Positions 11,074 to 20,205 of a DNA stretch of 40,930 nucleotides are shown here, in pieces. Each line of letters begins with the position of its first letter. The stretch's first letter is position 1. A program made the translations under genes and the position numbers. The notes beneath the pieces were generated by a model. That model was given only the letters and a program-made list of their open reading frames with translations. It had not been told where the DNA came from and searched no databases. The stretch is from Phycisphaerales bacterium (GTDB lineage: Bacteria; Planctomycetota; Phycisphaerae; Sedimentisphaerales; Anaerobacaceae). The DNA lies in assembly GCA_020352215.1 (NCBI GenBank), contig CP070675.1, positions 3,219,499 to 3,260,428 of the forward strand, written 5' to 3'.

Positions 11074-11861
11074 TACGAGCAGTATGTCCTGTCGCTCTCC
11101 CAGACCGTGATGCGATAAAGCGATGCCGGCCTGAACTTATCGGCGAGCCTCTCCCAGGCAAAGGTGGCAATGTTCTCGACTGTTGGGTTGGTTTCGAGAA
11201 ACTCGGCGACGTCGGCGTTCAGATTCTTGTGGTCAACGACTTGTATAAGTTCGTTGTCGACTATTCTCTCAAACTCACCTGCAGATAAGGCCTTGTCCCC
11301 CTTCTGTTTTCTTATCGTGACCTCGACAATGTAATTGTGTCCATGGCCGGCAGGGTTTGCGCATTTGCCGAAAACATCAAAATTGCGCTGCTCAGAGAAG
11401 TCATCGTTCCAGAGCTTGTGCATCGCCGCAAATTCAAATTTTTCACTGAAGTAGACCATCTGCAAGTCCTCTGAGTCCATTGCTATTTCTCTGAAAGGGT
11501 TTAACTTCAAACTTAGCTTGCGTAGCTCTGCCGTGCCGAACCTGTTGGCTAATCGGTCCCAGGCCAAGCCCAGCAGTTCAGCTATCTCGGAAAAGCCGGA
11601 GTGCGTGCCCGCTCTGAAATCGTTGCTTATTCGTTCGGCAAATAGGGGGACTGCGTATATACGCACGGTCTCGTCAATATCCGTCACGTTGACCACGAAT
11701 CCGGTGGCGGGCTCAATCTCACCGCCTACCTCCACACTCAACTGAAGGAATATTGACAGACCTTCTCCCGTCGGCTTGGACGCATACGGATTGAAACCCG
11801 GACTTTCTGCAGGCGAAAAGGGATCAATCGAAAACCGCACGTGGCGACCCAGCACATGCAT
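11064..11861 (-). CDS. Double-domain 6-pyruvoyl-tetrahydropterin synthase / QueD-like protein
   Basis: This 265-residue protein is a tandem of two PTPS-fold domains. The C-terminal half (about 135-265) has the complete active site: zinc ligands H148 (AAMHKL), H173 and H175 (GHGHNY), candidate catalytic Cys C167 (GKCANPAG), D210/H211 (VVDHKNLN), PTVENIA, and pterin-binding E255 (VWES). The N-terminal half (about 5-120) keeps the fold-like pattern (VEVGGEIEPATGFVVNVTDID) but has lost the His triad, so it is probably structural. The product acts on 7,8-dihydroneopterin triphosphate, made by FolE, whose gene ends 12 bp upstream. The outcome could be 6-pyruvoyl-tetrahydropterin or the queuosine precursor CPH4; the GKCxNPxGHGHNY motif resembles the PTPS type. 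A GGAGAG ribosome site precedes the ATG at 11861. Most QueD/PTPS proteins are only 120-150 residues, so the duplication is notable. Confidence 0.9.
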   Translation of the reverse strand: MHVLGRHVRFSIDPFSPAESPGFNPYASKPTGEGLSIFLQLSVEVGGEIEPATGFVVNVTDIDETVRIYAVPLFAERISNDFRAGTHSGFSEIAELLGLAWDRLANRFGTAELRKLSLKLNPFREIAMDSEDLQMVYFSEKFEFAAMHKLWNDDFSEQRNFDVFGKCANPAGHGHNYIVEVTIRKQKGDKALSAGEFERIVDNELIQVVDHKNLNADVAEFLETNPTVENIATFAWERLADKFRPASLYRITVWESDRTYCSYYG

Positions 11862-11873
11862 GACACGCTCTCC

Positions 11874-12458
11874 CTATTTTCCGCCGTTACGCATCAGGCT
11901 CAAAACTTCGTTTCGGCTCTTAGGATCTTTCTTGAATATCCCCCGCAGTGCGGACGTAACCATGGCCGACCCCGGCTTCTTCACCCCGCGAATCGTCATG
12001 CAGCTGTGGGAAGCCTCCAGCACGACCGCCACTCCTTGTGGACTCAGACCTTCCATTATGAAATCCGCTATCTGGCCCGTAAGTCTCTCTTGTGTCTGGA
12101 GTCGTCGGGCAAAGCAGTCCACAATGCGCGCTAGCTTGCTGACCCCAAGCACAGAACCTGTGGGCAAATATGCTACGTGAGCCGAACCGATGAACGGCAG
12201 CAGGTGGTGCTCACAGATGCTGTAGAAGGGTATGTCTCGCAGCAGGACAACTTCGTCGTAGTTCTCGGTGAATACGCTCTCAAGATGCTCTTTCGGATCC
12301 TCGTGCATCCCACCGAGAAGTTCCGTGTACATCCTGGCCACTCGTTCCGGGGTGTCCTTGACGCCCCCGCGCCCGGTGTCCTCACCGACCGCAAGGAGTA
12401 TTTCTCTAACCGCCCGTCGGATTCTGTCAGGATCCATTCTCTTGCGTTTCTTGACCAT
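11874..12458 (-). CDS. folE: GTP cyclohydrolase I
   Basis: This 194-residue enzyme converts GTP to 7,8-dihydroneopterin triphosphate, the entry step to folate, biopterin-type and queuosine pathways. The zinc and active-site motifs are all present: [11 protein letters not shown] (Cys and His ligands), the downstream [13 protein letters not shown] (second Cys ligand), and the final [28 protein letters not shown] is the usual N-terminal signature. Its stop is followed after 12 bp by the double PTPS gene, so product and next enzyme are encoded together. It starts 72 bp after the pepA stop. No strong Shine-Dalgarno sequence is visible; Met8 at 12437 is an alternative start. Confidence 0.97.
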   Translation of the reverse strand: MVKKRKRMDPDRIRRAVREILLAVGEDTGRGGVKDTPERVARMYTELLGGMHEDPKEHLESVFTENYDEVVLLRDIPFYSICEHHLLPFIGSAHVAYLPTGSVLGVSKLARIVDCFARRLQTQERLTGQIADFIMEGLSPQGVAVVLEASHSCMTIRGVKKPGSAMVTSALRGIFKKDPKSRNEVLSLMRNGGK

Positions 12459-12530
12459 ACTTCTAACCTAAGGCATCCCGGATTGCTGGTGGCCGGATCC
12501 GGACGAAGCGTAGCTAAATCACCACCGATC

Positions 12531-14075
12531 CTACCATGTTTTACCTTCCACCAGATTCATCAGATAAGTGGTGAGCAGCCGGACGCCGAACCCGCTGGAG
12601 CCCGGTGCCGCATATTCCGTTGGCTCTTGGAAGACATCCATACCGGCGATGTCAAGGTGTGCCCACTTTGCGTTTCCCGCAAACTGTCTCAGAAAGGCCG
12701 CGGCGGTGCAGGCTCCGCCCCACTTGCTGCCGATGTTTCGCAGGTCGGCTATCTTACTTTTCATCTCCTCTGCGTACTCATCGCCGCTTGGCATAGACCA
12801 GACCTTTTCGCCACTGCCCTCTGCTGCTTTCTGTAGCTGCTTTATCAGCTTCTCGTTGTTGCCCATGAGCCCGGCCATGTACTTGCCCAATGCGACCATG
12901 CAGGCGCCCGTTAGCGTCGCGATGTCAATGATGATATCGCATTTTTGTTTGACCGCATACTCAAGTCCATCGCAGAGTATCATTCGCCCTTCTGCGTCGG
13001 TATTCAGCACTTCGACGGTCTTGCCGCTAAAGGTTGTGATGATGTCGCCGGGCCGATAGCTCGACCCGCTCGGCAAATTCTCTGCCGATGGGACTATACC
13101 GAGAACGTTGAGGGCCAGCCCCAATTCTGCGACTGCTTTCATCGTGCCTAAGACAGCGATTCCTCCTGTCTTGTCGAGTTTCATGTGGTCCATATTCGCT
13201 GCTGGCTTGATGCTTATCCCGCCTGAGTCGAATGTTATCGCCTTGCCAACCAACGCCACCGCAGGCCTGCCGGCTGCAACTTTGCCGGGTGGGGTGTATT
13301 TCAGGATGATGAATCTCGGCTTGCTTTGCGAGCCAGACCCAACTGCAAGAATGCCGCCCATTCTTTTTGCGGCCAGTTGCTTCTCGTCGAAGACGGTGCA
13401 GGTGAGGTTCTTGGAGTCTCGAGCGAGCTTCCTGGCAAGGGCTGCGAGCTCGGGCGGGTCTATGACATTGGCCGGCCGGTTCGCCAACGTTCGGGCGTAG
13501 CTTTGCGCCCGGCCGATAGCGGCGCCGGCTGCAAGCCCCTTGCTCAGTTTCTTCGTTCTTATTGGGTCAGGGTCGATGAGCTCAACCTTGAGCGAATCCA
13601 ATCGGCCGTCCTCATTTGCAGTGACAAATTCGTCGTATCGATAGCTGCCGAAATACGTCCCCTCTGCCATCGCTCTGGCAATCACAGCTGGCTGAAACCT
13701 GTTCGCAAAAGCGGCGTGTATCGCCAAGCCGAGCGTTTGGACTTTCATCTCTACCGCCTTCTTGCTGGCGTTCGCCGCCGCCTTGCGAGCCGCATCAACG
13801 GTGGCCTTTTTCTTCTCGCCTAGACCGACCAACATCACCCGCTTGGCACCGATTTTCTCGTTGCCATAGACAACGGCGCTGGTGCCCAGCTTTGCCTTGA
13901 AATCTCCAAGCTTGATAACTCGCTCAATCGCGCCGTCGAGCCGGCTGTCGATAGCTCTGCCCACCTTATCGAGTTTCTTCTCGTCCGAGAACGCTCCCAG
14001 CACGAGCATGTCGGCCCTGTACTCTGTAGCGGCAGCCCTACGCGTCTTGAGTTGTACGTCGATGATGTTTCTCAT
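12531..14075 (-). CDS. pepA: Leucyl aminopeptidase (M17 family)
   Basis: This 514-residue cytosolic metallo-aminopeptidase removes N-terminal residues from peptides. The C-terminal catalytic domain has the M17 signature NTDAEGRMILCDGLEYA (two metal ligands plus the catalytic Arg), preceded by VGKAITFDSGGISIKPAANM with the metal/catalytic Lys and Asp, and HMKLDKTGG. The N-terminal domain of about 170 residues is the typical non-catalytic macro-like domain. Length and order match PepA. It lies 12 bp downstream of prfB and 72 bp upstream of folE, so it is a middle gene of the prfB-pepA-folE-PTPS operon; this grouping looks like co-transcription of housekeeping genes rather than one pathway. Some PepA proteins also bind DNA; nothing here shows that. 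Confidence 0.96.
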   Translation of the reverse strand: MRNIIDVQLKTRRAAATEYRADMLVLGAFSDEKKLDKVGRAIDSRLDGAIERVIKLGDFKAKLGTSAVVYGNEKIGAKRVMLVGLGEKKKATVDAARKAAANASKKAVEMKVQTLGLAIHAAFANRFQPAVIARAMAEGTYFGSYRYDEFVTANEDGRLDSLKVELIDPDPIRTKKLSKGLAAGAAIGRAQSYARTLANRPANVIDPPELAALARKLARDSKNLTCTVFDEKQLAAKRMGGILAVGSGSQSKPRFIILKYTPPGKVAAGRPAVALVGKAITFDSGGISIKPAANMDHMKLDKTGGIAVLGTMKAVAELGLALNVLGIVPSAENLPSGSSYRPGDIITTFSGKTVEVLNTDAEGRMILCDGLEYAVKQKCDIIIDIATLTGACMVALGKYMAGLMGNNEKLIKQLQKAAEGSGEKVWSMPSGDEYAEEMKSKIADLRNIGSKWGGACTAAAFLRQFAGNAKWAHLDIAGMDVFQEPTEYAAPGSSGFGVRLLTTYLMNLVEGKTW

Positions 14076-14087
14076 CTTCCCTGACCT

Positions 14088-15204
14088 TTAGCTTTTTGCT
14101 TTATTCTTGGCCCTGTGTCGCAAGTAGCTTTCGATGAAAGCGTCGACCTCTCCGTCCAGAACGGCCTGGACATCGCCAGTCTGATGGTTGGTCCGGTGGT
14201 CCTTTACCATTTGATAGGGCTGCATGACATAGCTTCGTATCTGATTGCCCCACGCGATTTCACCTTTATCACCGTACAGCTTGGCAACCTCGGCGTCTCG
14301 TTTCTGTTGTTCCAGCACATACAATCGGGCCTTGAGCACCTTCATCGCCTGCGCGCGGTTCTTGTGTTGACTTCGTTCATTCTGGCACTGAACAACGATG
14401 CCCGTTGGTATATGCGTGATTCTGACTGCCGAGCTTACCTTGTTGACGTGCTGGCCCCCCGCTCCGCTGGCACGGTAGAAATCTATCCGGCAGTCTTCTT
14501 CGTCTATTTCGACGCCGATGTCCTCGTCGAATTCCGGTATGCAATCCACCGCAGCGAAGCTTGTATGCCGCCGGTTCTGGGCGTCGAAAGGGCTTATCCT
14601 GACCAGCCGGTGGACACCCACCTCGCACGAGAGCTTGCCGAACGCAAAAGGCCCTCTTACCTGCAGCGTTATCGACCGAACCCCCACCTCTTCACCCGGC
14701 GTAATGTCCAGCTCTGCGAACTTGTACTTGTTCGACTCGAAGTAGCGCGAATACATTCGCAACAGCATGTTGGCCCAGTCGCAGCTCTCGGTCCCTCCCG
14801 CACCTGCATGGATGCTGAAAAAGCAGTTCTTTGAATCTTCGGGCCGCGACAGCAACCCGGTCAATTCGATTTCGTCGCATCTTTTCTTCAGCGCCGCGAA
14901 ATCGTCCTCCAACTGCTCCAGCTCGTCCCGGTCTGACTCAGTTGCCGCCAACTCGAACAGTTCCGCCAGATCTTGCACCTCGCGCTGCAATTCCTCTATC
15001 GGATCGACTACCGATTTCAGCGCGCTCAACCGGGATACTACGGATTGCGCCGAATCAGGACTGCCCCAGAACCCTTCTTTGGACATCTCCTTTTCCAGCT
15101 TCGTCAGTTCGGACCTTTTGTTCGGCAAGTCAAAGCCAGTCCCGGATTTTGTCAAACCGGGCCACCAGCTCTGTTATCGCTGATTTTAATTCTGCTGTTT
15201 CCAT
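14088..15204 (-). CDS. prfB: Peptide chain release factor 2 with programmed +1 frameshift
   Basis: RF2 terminates translation at UGA and UAA. Reading from ATG 15204 gives 24 codons ending in CGG GAC TGG CTT TGA C (TGA at 15130-15132). A +1 slip on CTT reads GAC TTG CCG and enters the long frame that runs to the TAA at 14088. The joined product is 371 residues. The codon-recognition tripeptide SPF then falls at about 204-206 and the catalytic GGQ (GAGGQHVNKV) at 249-251, almost exactly as in E. coli RF2 (205-207 and 250-252). This is the classical autoregulatory site: when RF2 is scarce, UGA is decoded slowly and the frameshift makes more RF2. The usual upstream AGGGGG stimulator is weaker here (CGGGAC). 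The first Met of the long frame (15155) is therefore not the true start. It is the first gene of the operon with pepA. Confidence 0.96.
15130..15135 (-). promoter_or_regulatory. RF2 programmed frameshift site (CTT TGA followed by C)
   Basis: On the minus strand the slippery codon CTT (15133-15135) is followed by in-frame TGA (15130-15132) and C, the invariant RF2 recoding signal. The short upstream frame and the long downstream frame join exactly here to restore a full RF2 N-terminus (WL then DLPNKRSEL). Confidence 0.95.
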
Positions 15205-15238
15205 CGTATCTGTTATTTACCACCGACTGTGAGTTGAT

Positions 15239-15292
15239 TGACAATTGTCAGCAATGGTGCACCCTTATACCACAGGCAAATCGGATACGCAA
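15239..15292 (-). promoter_or_regulatory. Putative prfB operon promoter with a palindromic operator-like site
   Basis: On the minus strand TTGCGT (15287-15292) and TATAAG (15264-15269) are spaced by 17 bp. Transcription would start near 15257. A perfect 12-bp palindrome, TGACAATTGTCA (15239-15250), lies at about +7 to +18, where a repressor could act. The -35 match is only moderate. Confidence 0.4.
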
Positions 15293-15330
15293 CCGTCATT
15301 TCATCATCTGTTCGCCAGGGTGAAAACGAC

Positions 15331-15361
15331 CGGGGCCTATACCAAACCGGCATAGGCCCCG
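15331..15361 (-). terminator. Hairpin terminator after the first giant LamG/dockerin gene
   Basis: A perfect 10-bp stem (CGGGGCCTAT with ATAGGCCCCG) extends to 13 bp through a G-U pair on the minus-strand RNA, leaving a five-base loop GGTTT, and is followed by GTCGTTTTCACC. It starts about 100 bp after the stop at 15462. A related hairpin follows the second giant gene. Confidence 0.7.
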
Positions 15362-15461
15362 AATTCTTACACTATCGTCGGCTGACCACTCAGCCTTACT
15401 GCGAATTGTTTACTTCATTGCCGCGCCAGCGGCAATACAATCATGCTCGTTTCGACCGCGA

Positions 15462-18400
15462 CTAATTCGGCCACGGCGTCTCGAGCATCCACTCATCCAA
15501 CATCAGGTACAGATCCGGCCATCCGACCGTGCCGTCCCCGTTCAGGTCAGACACAAGGATACCCTTGGACTCTGCCGCACGTACAATGTCATCGACCGGG
15601 ACAAGCTCAGCACCTGTTCGGTCGTACAGGCGAACAAATCCGCGGGACGCATCGCCCGGCAGATAATGTTTCACATACGCCGCGGCATATCCTAGGTCAT
15701 CTGTGGCCAAGACAGTGAGACCGGTAGGATCATTAGCCCTGAGCGAGGCCCACGTTTGAGTGAGTCCCCAACCGGCCCCGGTAGGCGTAATAGTGACTGT
15801 GTTGTTGGTGTCCCAACGGTCCACGTTACCAATTCCCAGTATATTCGCCTGGCCGGCAGCACCCGGGTTGTCCCAGGTACCATCCGCGTGGCCAATGTCC
15901 CAGAAGGGGATATCGGCGTAGAAGACAAGCTTGCCGCCTGCATCGAGATACTTTCGAAGCGTGCAATCAGCATCTACCGACTCTACAACAGTGTCCGGTG
16001 CGTTATCCCGACAGAGCACCACCACACTCGGCGCCCCGTCAGCGATGCGGGCATCCATCCACGTCTTGAGCTCGTCGGCATCGACAACCGTATAGCCGGC
16101 GGCGACCAGACCGTCTCGCACGGCTACGGAATCGTCCTCACTGGCCCAATTCGTTCGATATCGGCTGTCCCAGTAGGCAACGCGATGTTCCCAATCCTGC
16201 TGCAGTATCCCACGGCCCCACTCGCCTACCATTATCTCGAGGTCTGCGAGATCAACCACGCAGTCGTTGTTAAGATCGGCTACGGGCTTCAACAGGTCGG
16301 GCATACATCTGCCGGTGTACACCGCGAGGTCATCAAAGGCCACAACATCGGCTGTGGCGCCGTCAAGACCGGCAATGCCGATAGCAATCTGGGCGGCATC
16401 GGACACATCAACGCCTTCGAAGTCATCCAGAGCGATGTTCCACTCCTGCCAGTCACCGCTGGCCAGGTCAACCGAATCGTTCAGCACCGATGCACTTGCA
16501 CCGCTGCCATCCGACAGGGTCATGTACATGAACTCGGCAACATTGCCGGAATCGCCTTGGACCCATACCGACAGCGCCTTACCATCGCCTGCGGTCAAAT
16601 CAGCGAACGGGAGATCGCGGCTGGCGTCACCCATGAAGTACGGCAGACCTTCCAAACCGATTGCCTCAATCTTCATGGTTCCGTCGCCACCGACCGCCGT
16701 CACGAGACCCCAGTCCGACCATGTGTCGGTTATCGGATTGGCACTGGGAAGGCCAGAAACCGCAAGAACCTCGGCATCCGATAGAGCAATGTCGTAGATG
16801 CGTACATCATCGACCAGCCCGTCCCACCACTCGTTGGGCCCAGGATTGACCTGTGCTCCGATGTAGGCAACGGCCGGATTCAGGCTCCAGTTTCTCGCCG
16901 ATGCGACCAACAACTCACCGTCGGCATACAGTCGCGCCGTGGCGCCATCGTAGGTCAGGCACATGTGGTGCCAGACATCCGGAGCCCAGAAATCGTTGAT
17001 CCAGATATCATCGCCGTAGCCGCCGGCGACCAGGTCATCGGCGTTCCTACCGGCGAAGAAGGCCTGACCTGTGCCGTTCTTACCAAAAGCTACGGGCCAG
17101 GACCACGCGCCGCCGACCGTATCGGGTTTGGCCCAGAAGCAAAGACTGCGAGGCGTGTAGCCGGCCACCCGAACGTCGAGGTCGCCCAGATCAACGTAAT
17201 CAACATCTCCGTCCAGGCTCAGCATGCCGTCTGCGACAGCCGCATCACCCATAAGGGTGCCGTCATAGCCGTTGCCGGAGCTGTCACTGGCGTCACTATC
17301 AAACTCGTAGTGTGCCACCAACGGACCATAGGCAGGCGGTACGGAACGATCGCCCGCGCCGGCAAGGTATCTGACCTCACCTTCCGTCAGAGCATCGTCG
17401 TAGACACGCACTTCTGCGATGGAGCCGGTGTAATTAAGACCACCTTCCACACCCGCACCGGTACCGTCGCCCTGAGCGGCGACCCTAATGATATTGCCGG
17501 CGTGGGTGTTCAGCGCGACCGGGTTGAGACTCTCGAGTTCGCCATTGACATAGACACGGATAGCGGCGCCATCATAAGTGTAGGTCAGGTTCCACCACGT
17601 GTTGGCTGCAGGGGCGGGCGCATTGCTGCCCCACCAGCCTGTGTCACCATCGGCGCCCCAGTGGCCGACCGCACCCCAGGTATCGTGGTTGCCGTAGTTG
17701 AAGGACATATTGGTACTATCCGGTCCGCCACGGTGGGCCCAGGAGACAGTCGTTTCTTCTCCTGCTATTTCCGGATTATACGCCACCACTACGACCGAAC
17801 GGTCGCTGCCACCTTCGAGACCGGCCGGTGTTACCGGCCCGTCGAACCAGCTTGTACCGTCGAACGTTGCGGCCTTAACACCGTCAACCTCTCCAACAAC
17901 GGGGGCACCGTTTGCCGTGAAGTCCTCAAGGGATCCACGGTTCGGCCAGGTTGTTGCCACGCCATCAGACAGATCCTCGGCCCTCAAATCGACCAGCAGA
18001 TCGGCATCGCCGGGGTCTACGGCCTCAACAGTGTGGCCGCCGCCGATCTGGCTTTGCCCCGGAGGAGCCACTGGGATAAGCGTGTAGGCGTCGAAATTGT
18101 CTATGACACGGTTGTCGGCAGTCGAGAAGCTCCAGACACAGCCTTCGGCAACTTCGCCACCGGCGATCACATCGACCGACCATGTGTAACTCTCTACCAT
18201 CATGAGAGGTCCCACAGCCATGCTGGTATCGGTAGTGCTGCCTACAAGTGCGCCATTGAGGTACACATCGTACGAATCAGCCCCTGCCGGACCGGTCCAG
18301 CTAAGAGTTGGTGCAATGTCCACTCCCGTGGCGCCGTCAGCCGGGTTCGGGCTCGTTGCCCACAGTTGCACGAAAGGCATCAGGTAGTAGCCACTGATGA

Positions 18401-19766
18401 TCGCCGACGCATCGCCGTCGCCAGAGGGCGGATTCGGCTGGTCGGGACCTGCCCAGGCCACCGCCAGGTTGTCACCGCCACCGCCTTCGTTCATGATGGC
18501 CGAGATGTAATACTTCTCGCCACCTACCAGCGGGATCGGGTCGGACTTGTACTCGCCCCTGCCATACCATTGGCGTGCACCCGTCCAATCGTTATGACCG
18601 GCGATTTCAACCGCGTCGCACGGACTATCGGTCGTGCTCAGATACAGCCGGCAGTTGTCGTCGGCAGAGACCCAGAACGTATAATCGCCTGAGGTCTCCG
18701 GAACGAGGTACCCGTGAAGCCTGACGCCGTAGTTGTCGGCGATGTCCCACGGGGTCTCCATCGACGTTACCTCGCCAACCTCATCTGGGTTGTCCGGATA
18801 GCGGGCATCGTTCACCAAAGTAGGAATGTCCGTCCCGCCAACATTCCACCAGACCTCGCGGGTAATGGAACCGGTTCCGGGGCGAACAGTTGTGATCATT
18901 CGCTCTTCGCCCGGGGTTACGGTCCCGTCGCCTGCGACCTCATCGATCTGCCAGTAGTACACAGCACCACCGTCAAGGGTGCCGGGATCGTAGGTCGTCT
19001 CCGCCTGGTTGACCGCGACGTCCGGGGGACTGGTCTTGCCGAAGCGCACATCGTGCGAAGCAGCGCCATCGCCAGGCATCCAGCTAAGTGTGACACCGTC
19101 GGCCGGGTCGATCACCACGCCATCAGGCGGGCTCAGATTCCAAGCCGCCGGATACGCCGGAGCCGTGAGATTGACGTCGTCGAACGTGACCGTCGTCAGA
19201 GTACTGTCATCGTGTGAGGTCACGCACATCCCGATCAGAACGTTGGTGTTCATCGAGAGGGTCATCGAGTGCTGCGGAATCCAGAACGCGGGGTTCGGCG
19301 AATAGTAGGTGTTGATCAGGTCGCCGATACGCTCTATCCTCAGATAGACAGGTGCGCTAACCCCACCGGTCATCGTGTTGGCACTACCGCCGCCGGTCGA
19401 ATCGCGCCACTGCGTCCCGACGCCATTTGCGCCCGTCAACACAATGTTGACGTTCTTGGAACCGCCAGCGGTCGACTCTCGGATCATCAGACCAACCTTC
19501 GACCAAGCGTGTGGGCCAGGGTGGGTGACGACGCGAGCATACCCTTCTCCATCACCGGCCAGTGGCCGGAACACGTAGAAGAAATCGTCCGCATTGTCCC
19601 AGATATCATGGCCGGAACCCGAAATCTCCCAGGTGACGCCGTCGGTGACGACGCTCCCGGGTATAGCGGGATTGCCGATATCCTGGGCCGCTGGATCCTG
19701 TGCCAACGTGTTAGTGGCCAGGCCCAGCACCAAGACAAGGTAAACTAAGACTAGTTTCTTACACAT
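15462..19766 (-). CDS. Giant secreted multidomain protein (DUF1349-like, Fn3-like, PA14, two LamG, CBM-like, split dockerin with amidotransferase-like insert)
   Basis: This is a 1434-residue exported protein with a signal peptide at 1-22 (cleavage near TLA). Approximate order: concanavalin/DUF1349-like domain 35-200; Fn3-like 205-290 (DxxFG, YYWQIDEV); PA14 300-460; Fn3-like 470-550; start of a CBM-like domain with RVIDNFDAY near 552; two LamG domains 580-805 and 812-1005; the rest of the CBM-like domain 1006-1152 (DTWSDWG, LSVWVQG); first dockerin-like loop 1163-1183 (DLNNDCVVDLADLEIMVGEW); a ThuA/class I amidotransferase-like alpha-beta domain about 1194-1395; second dockerin-like loop 1406-1426 (DLNGDGTVGWPDLYLMLDEW). 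No catalytic nucleophile is evident. It probably binds polysaccharide or other surface proteins outside the cell. The ribosome site is TAAGGAGGACTAT before the ATG. It is a paralogue of the next gene upstream, and its function is otherwise unknown. Confidence 0.85.
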   Translation of the reverse strand: MCKKLVLVYLVLVLGLATNTLAQDPAAQDIGNPAIPGSVVTDGVTWEISGSGHDIWDNADDFFYVFRPLAGDGEGYARVVTHPGPHAWSKVGLMIRESTAGGSKNVNIVLTGANGVGTQWRDSTGGGSANTMTGGVSAPVYLRIERIGDLINTYYSPNPAFWIPQHSMTLSMNTNVLIGMCVTSHDDSTLTTVTFDDVNLTAPAYPAAWNLSPPDGVVIDPADGVTLSWMPGDGAASHDVRFGKTSPPDVAVNQAETTYDPGTLDGGAVYYWQIDEVAGDGTVTPGEERMITTVRPGTGSITREVWWNVGGTDIPTLVNDARYPDNPDEVGEVTSMETPWDIADNYGVRLHGYLVPETSGDYTFWVSADDNCRLYLSTTDSPCDAVEIAGHNDWTGARQWYGRGEYKSDPIPLVGGEKYYISAIMNEGGGGDNLAVAWAGPDQPNPPSGDGDASAIISGYYLMPFVQLWATSPNPADGATGVDIAPTLSWTGPAGADSYDVYLNGALVGSTTDTSMAVGPLMMVESYTWSVDVIAGGEVAEGCVWSFSTADNRVIDNFDAYTLIPVAPPGQSQIGGGHTVEAVDPGDADLLVDLRAEDLSDGVATTWPNRGSLEDFTANGAPVVGEVDGVKAATFDGTSWFDGPVTPAGLEGGSDRSVVVVAYNPEIAGEETTVSWAHRGGPDSTNMSFNYGNHDTWGAVGHWGADGDTGWWGSNAPAPAANTWWNLTYTYDGAAIRVYVNGELESLNPVALNTHAGNIIRVAAQGDGTGAGVEGGLNYTGSIAEVRVYDDALTEGEVRYLAGAGDRSVPPAYGPLVAHYEFDSDASDSSGNGYDGTLMGDAAVADGMLSLDGDVDYVDLGDLDVRVAGYTPRSLCFWAKPDTVGGAWSWPVAFGKNGTGQAFFAGRNADDLVAGGYGDDIWINDFWAPDVWHHMCLTYDGATARLYADGELLVASARNWSLNPAVAYIGAQVNPGPNEWWDGLVDDVRIYDIALSDAEVLAVSGLPSANPITDTWSDWGLVTAVGGDGTMKIEAIGLEGLPYFMGDASRDLPFADLTAGDGKALSVWVQGDSGNVAEFMYMTLSDGSGASASVLNDSVDLASGDWQEWNIALDDFEGVDVSDAAQIAIGIAGLDGATADVVAFDDLAVYTGRCMPDLLKPVADLNNDCVVDLADLEIMVGEWGRGILQQDWEHRVAYWDSRYRTNWASEDDSVAVRDGLVAAGYTVVDADELKTWMDARIADGAPSVVVLCRDNAPDTVVESVDADCTLRKYLDAGGKLVFYADIPFWDIGHADGTWDNPGAAGQANILGIGNVDRWDTNNTVTITPTGAGWGLTQTWASLRANDPTGLTVLATDDLGYAAAYVKHYLPGDASRGFVRLYDRTGAELVPVDDIVRAAESKGILVSDLNGDGTVGWPDLYLMLDEWMLETPWPN

Positions 19767-20132
19767 AATAGTCCTCCTTAAAATACGGATAGAATGGTTG
19801 TGTTCTGGCTACGCACCAAAACATCTCCTCTTGCCCGAGTCAACCCTCCCGACGTATACGTCCCGCGAGGCCTGTCTCGGACAACCCAAAACAATAACAC
19901 CTATCAGCGACCTCTAACCAACCGCTCGTGTTTGCGCGCCAAAATCGCTCAGGTTCCCATTTTACCTCCTTCCTTGGAGAACCCGACACAGGATGTCAAC
20001 TGATGGGTAGAGGCTGCCGTTCGCAGACACCGCGCGCCATCCGTAAGCGCACCTACGACGGTGCTCCTCCTCCTCTTTTGAGGAACCACCAAAATTTGCC
20101 TGTAGAGAACGAAAATTCGCAGATCTTAGAAC

Positions 20133-20162
20133 AGTATACCAAGCCTCACGTCCTCCTTGCAA
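20133..20162 (-). promoter_or_regulatory. Promoter of the first giant LamG/dockerin gene (15462-19766)
   Basis: On the minus strand TTGCAA (20157-20162), an 18-bp spacer and TATACT (20133-20138) form a good sigma-70-type promoter. Transcription would begin near 20126, leaving a leader of about 360 nt. The element aligns without gaps to the promoter of the second giant gene at 24120-24149, including an upstream AT-rich AGATATTTTC-like stretch. Confidence 0.6.
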
Positions 20163-20205
20163 GGAAAATATCTGGCACTCAAGCCCTATCCCGGGTGAAA
20201 ATAGC

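Noticed and set aside
16965..18692. A 575-codon open frame antisense to the first giant gene
   Set aside because: It lies wholly opposite a protein with clear domains and has no ribosome site or recognisable motifs. Similar antisense frames occur opposite fkp, pepA and prfB.
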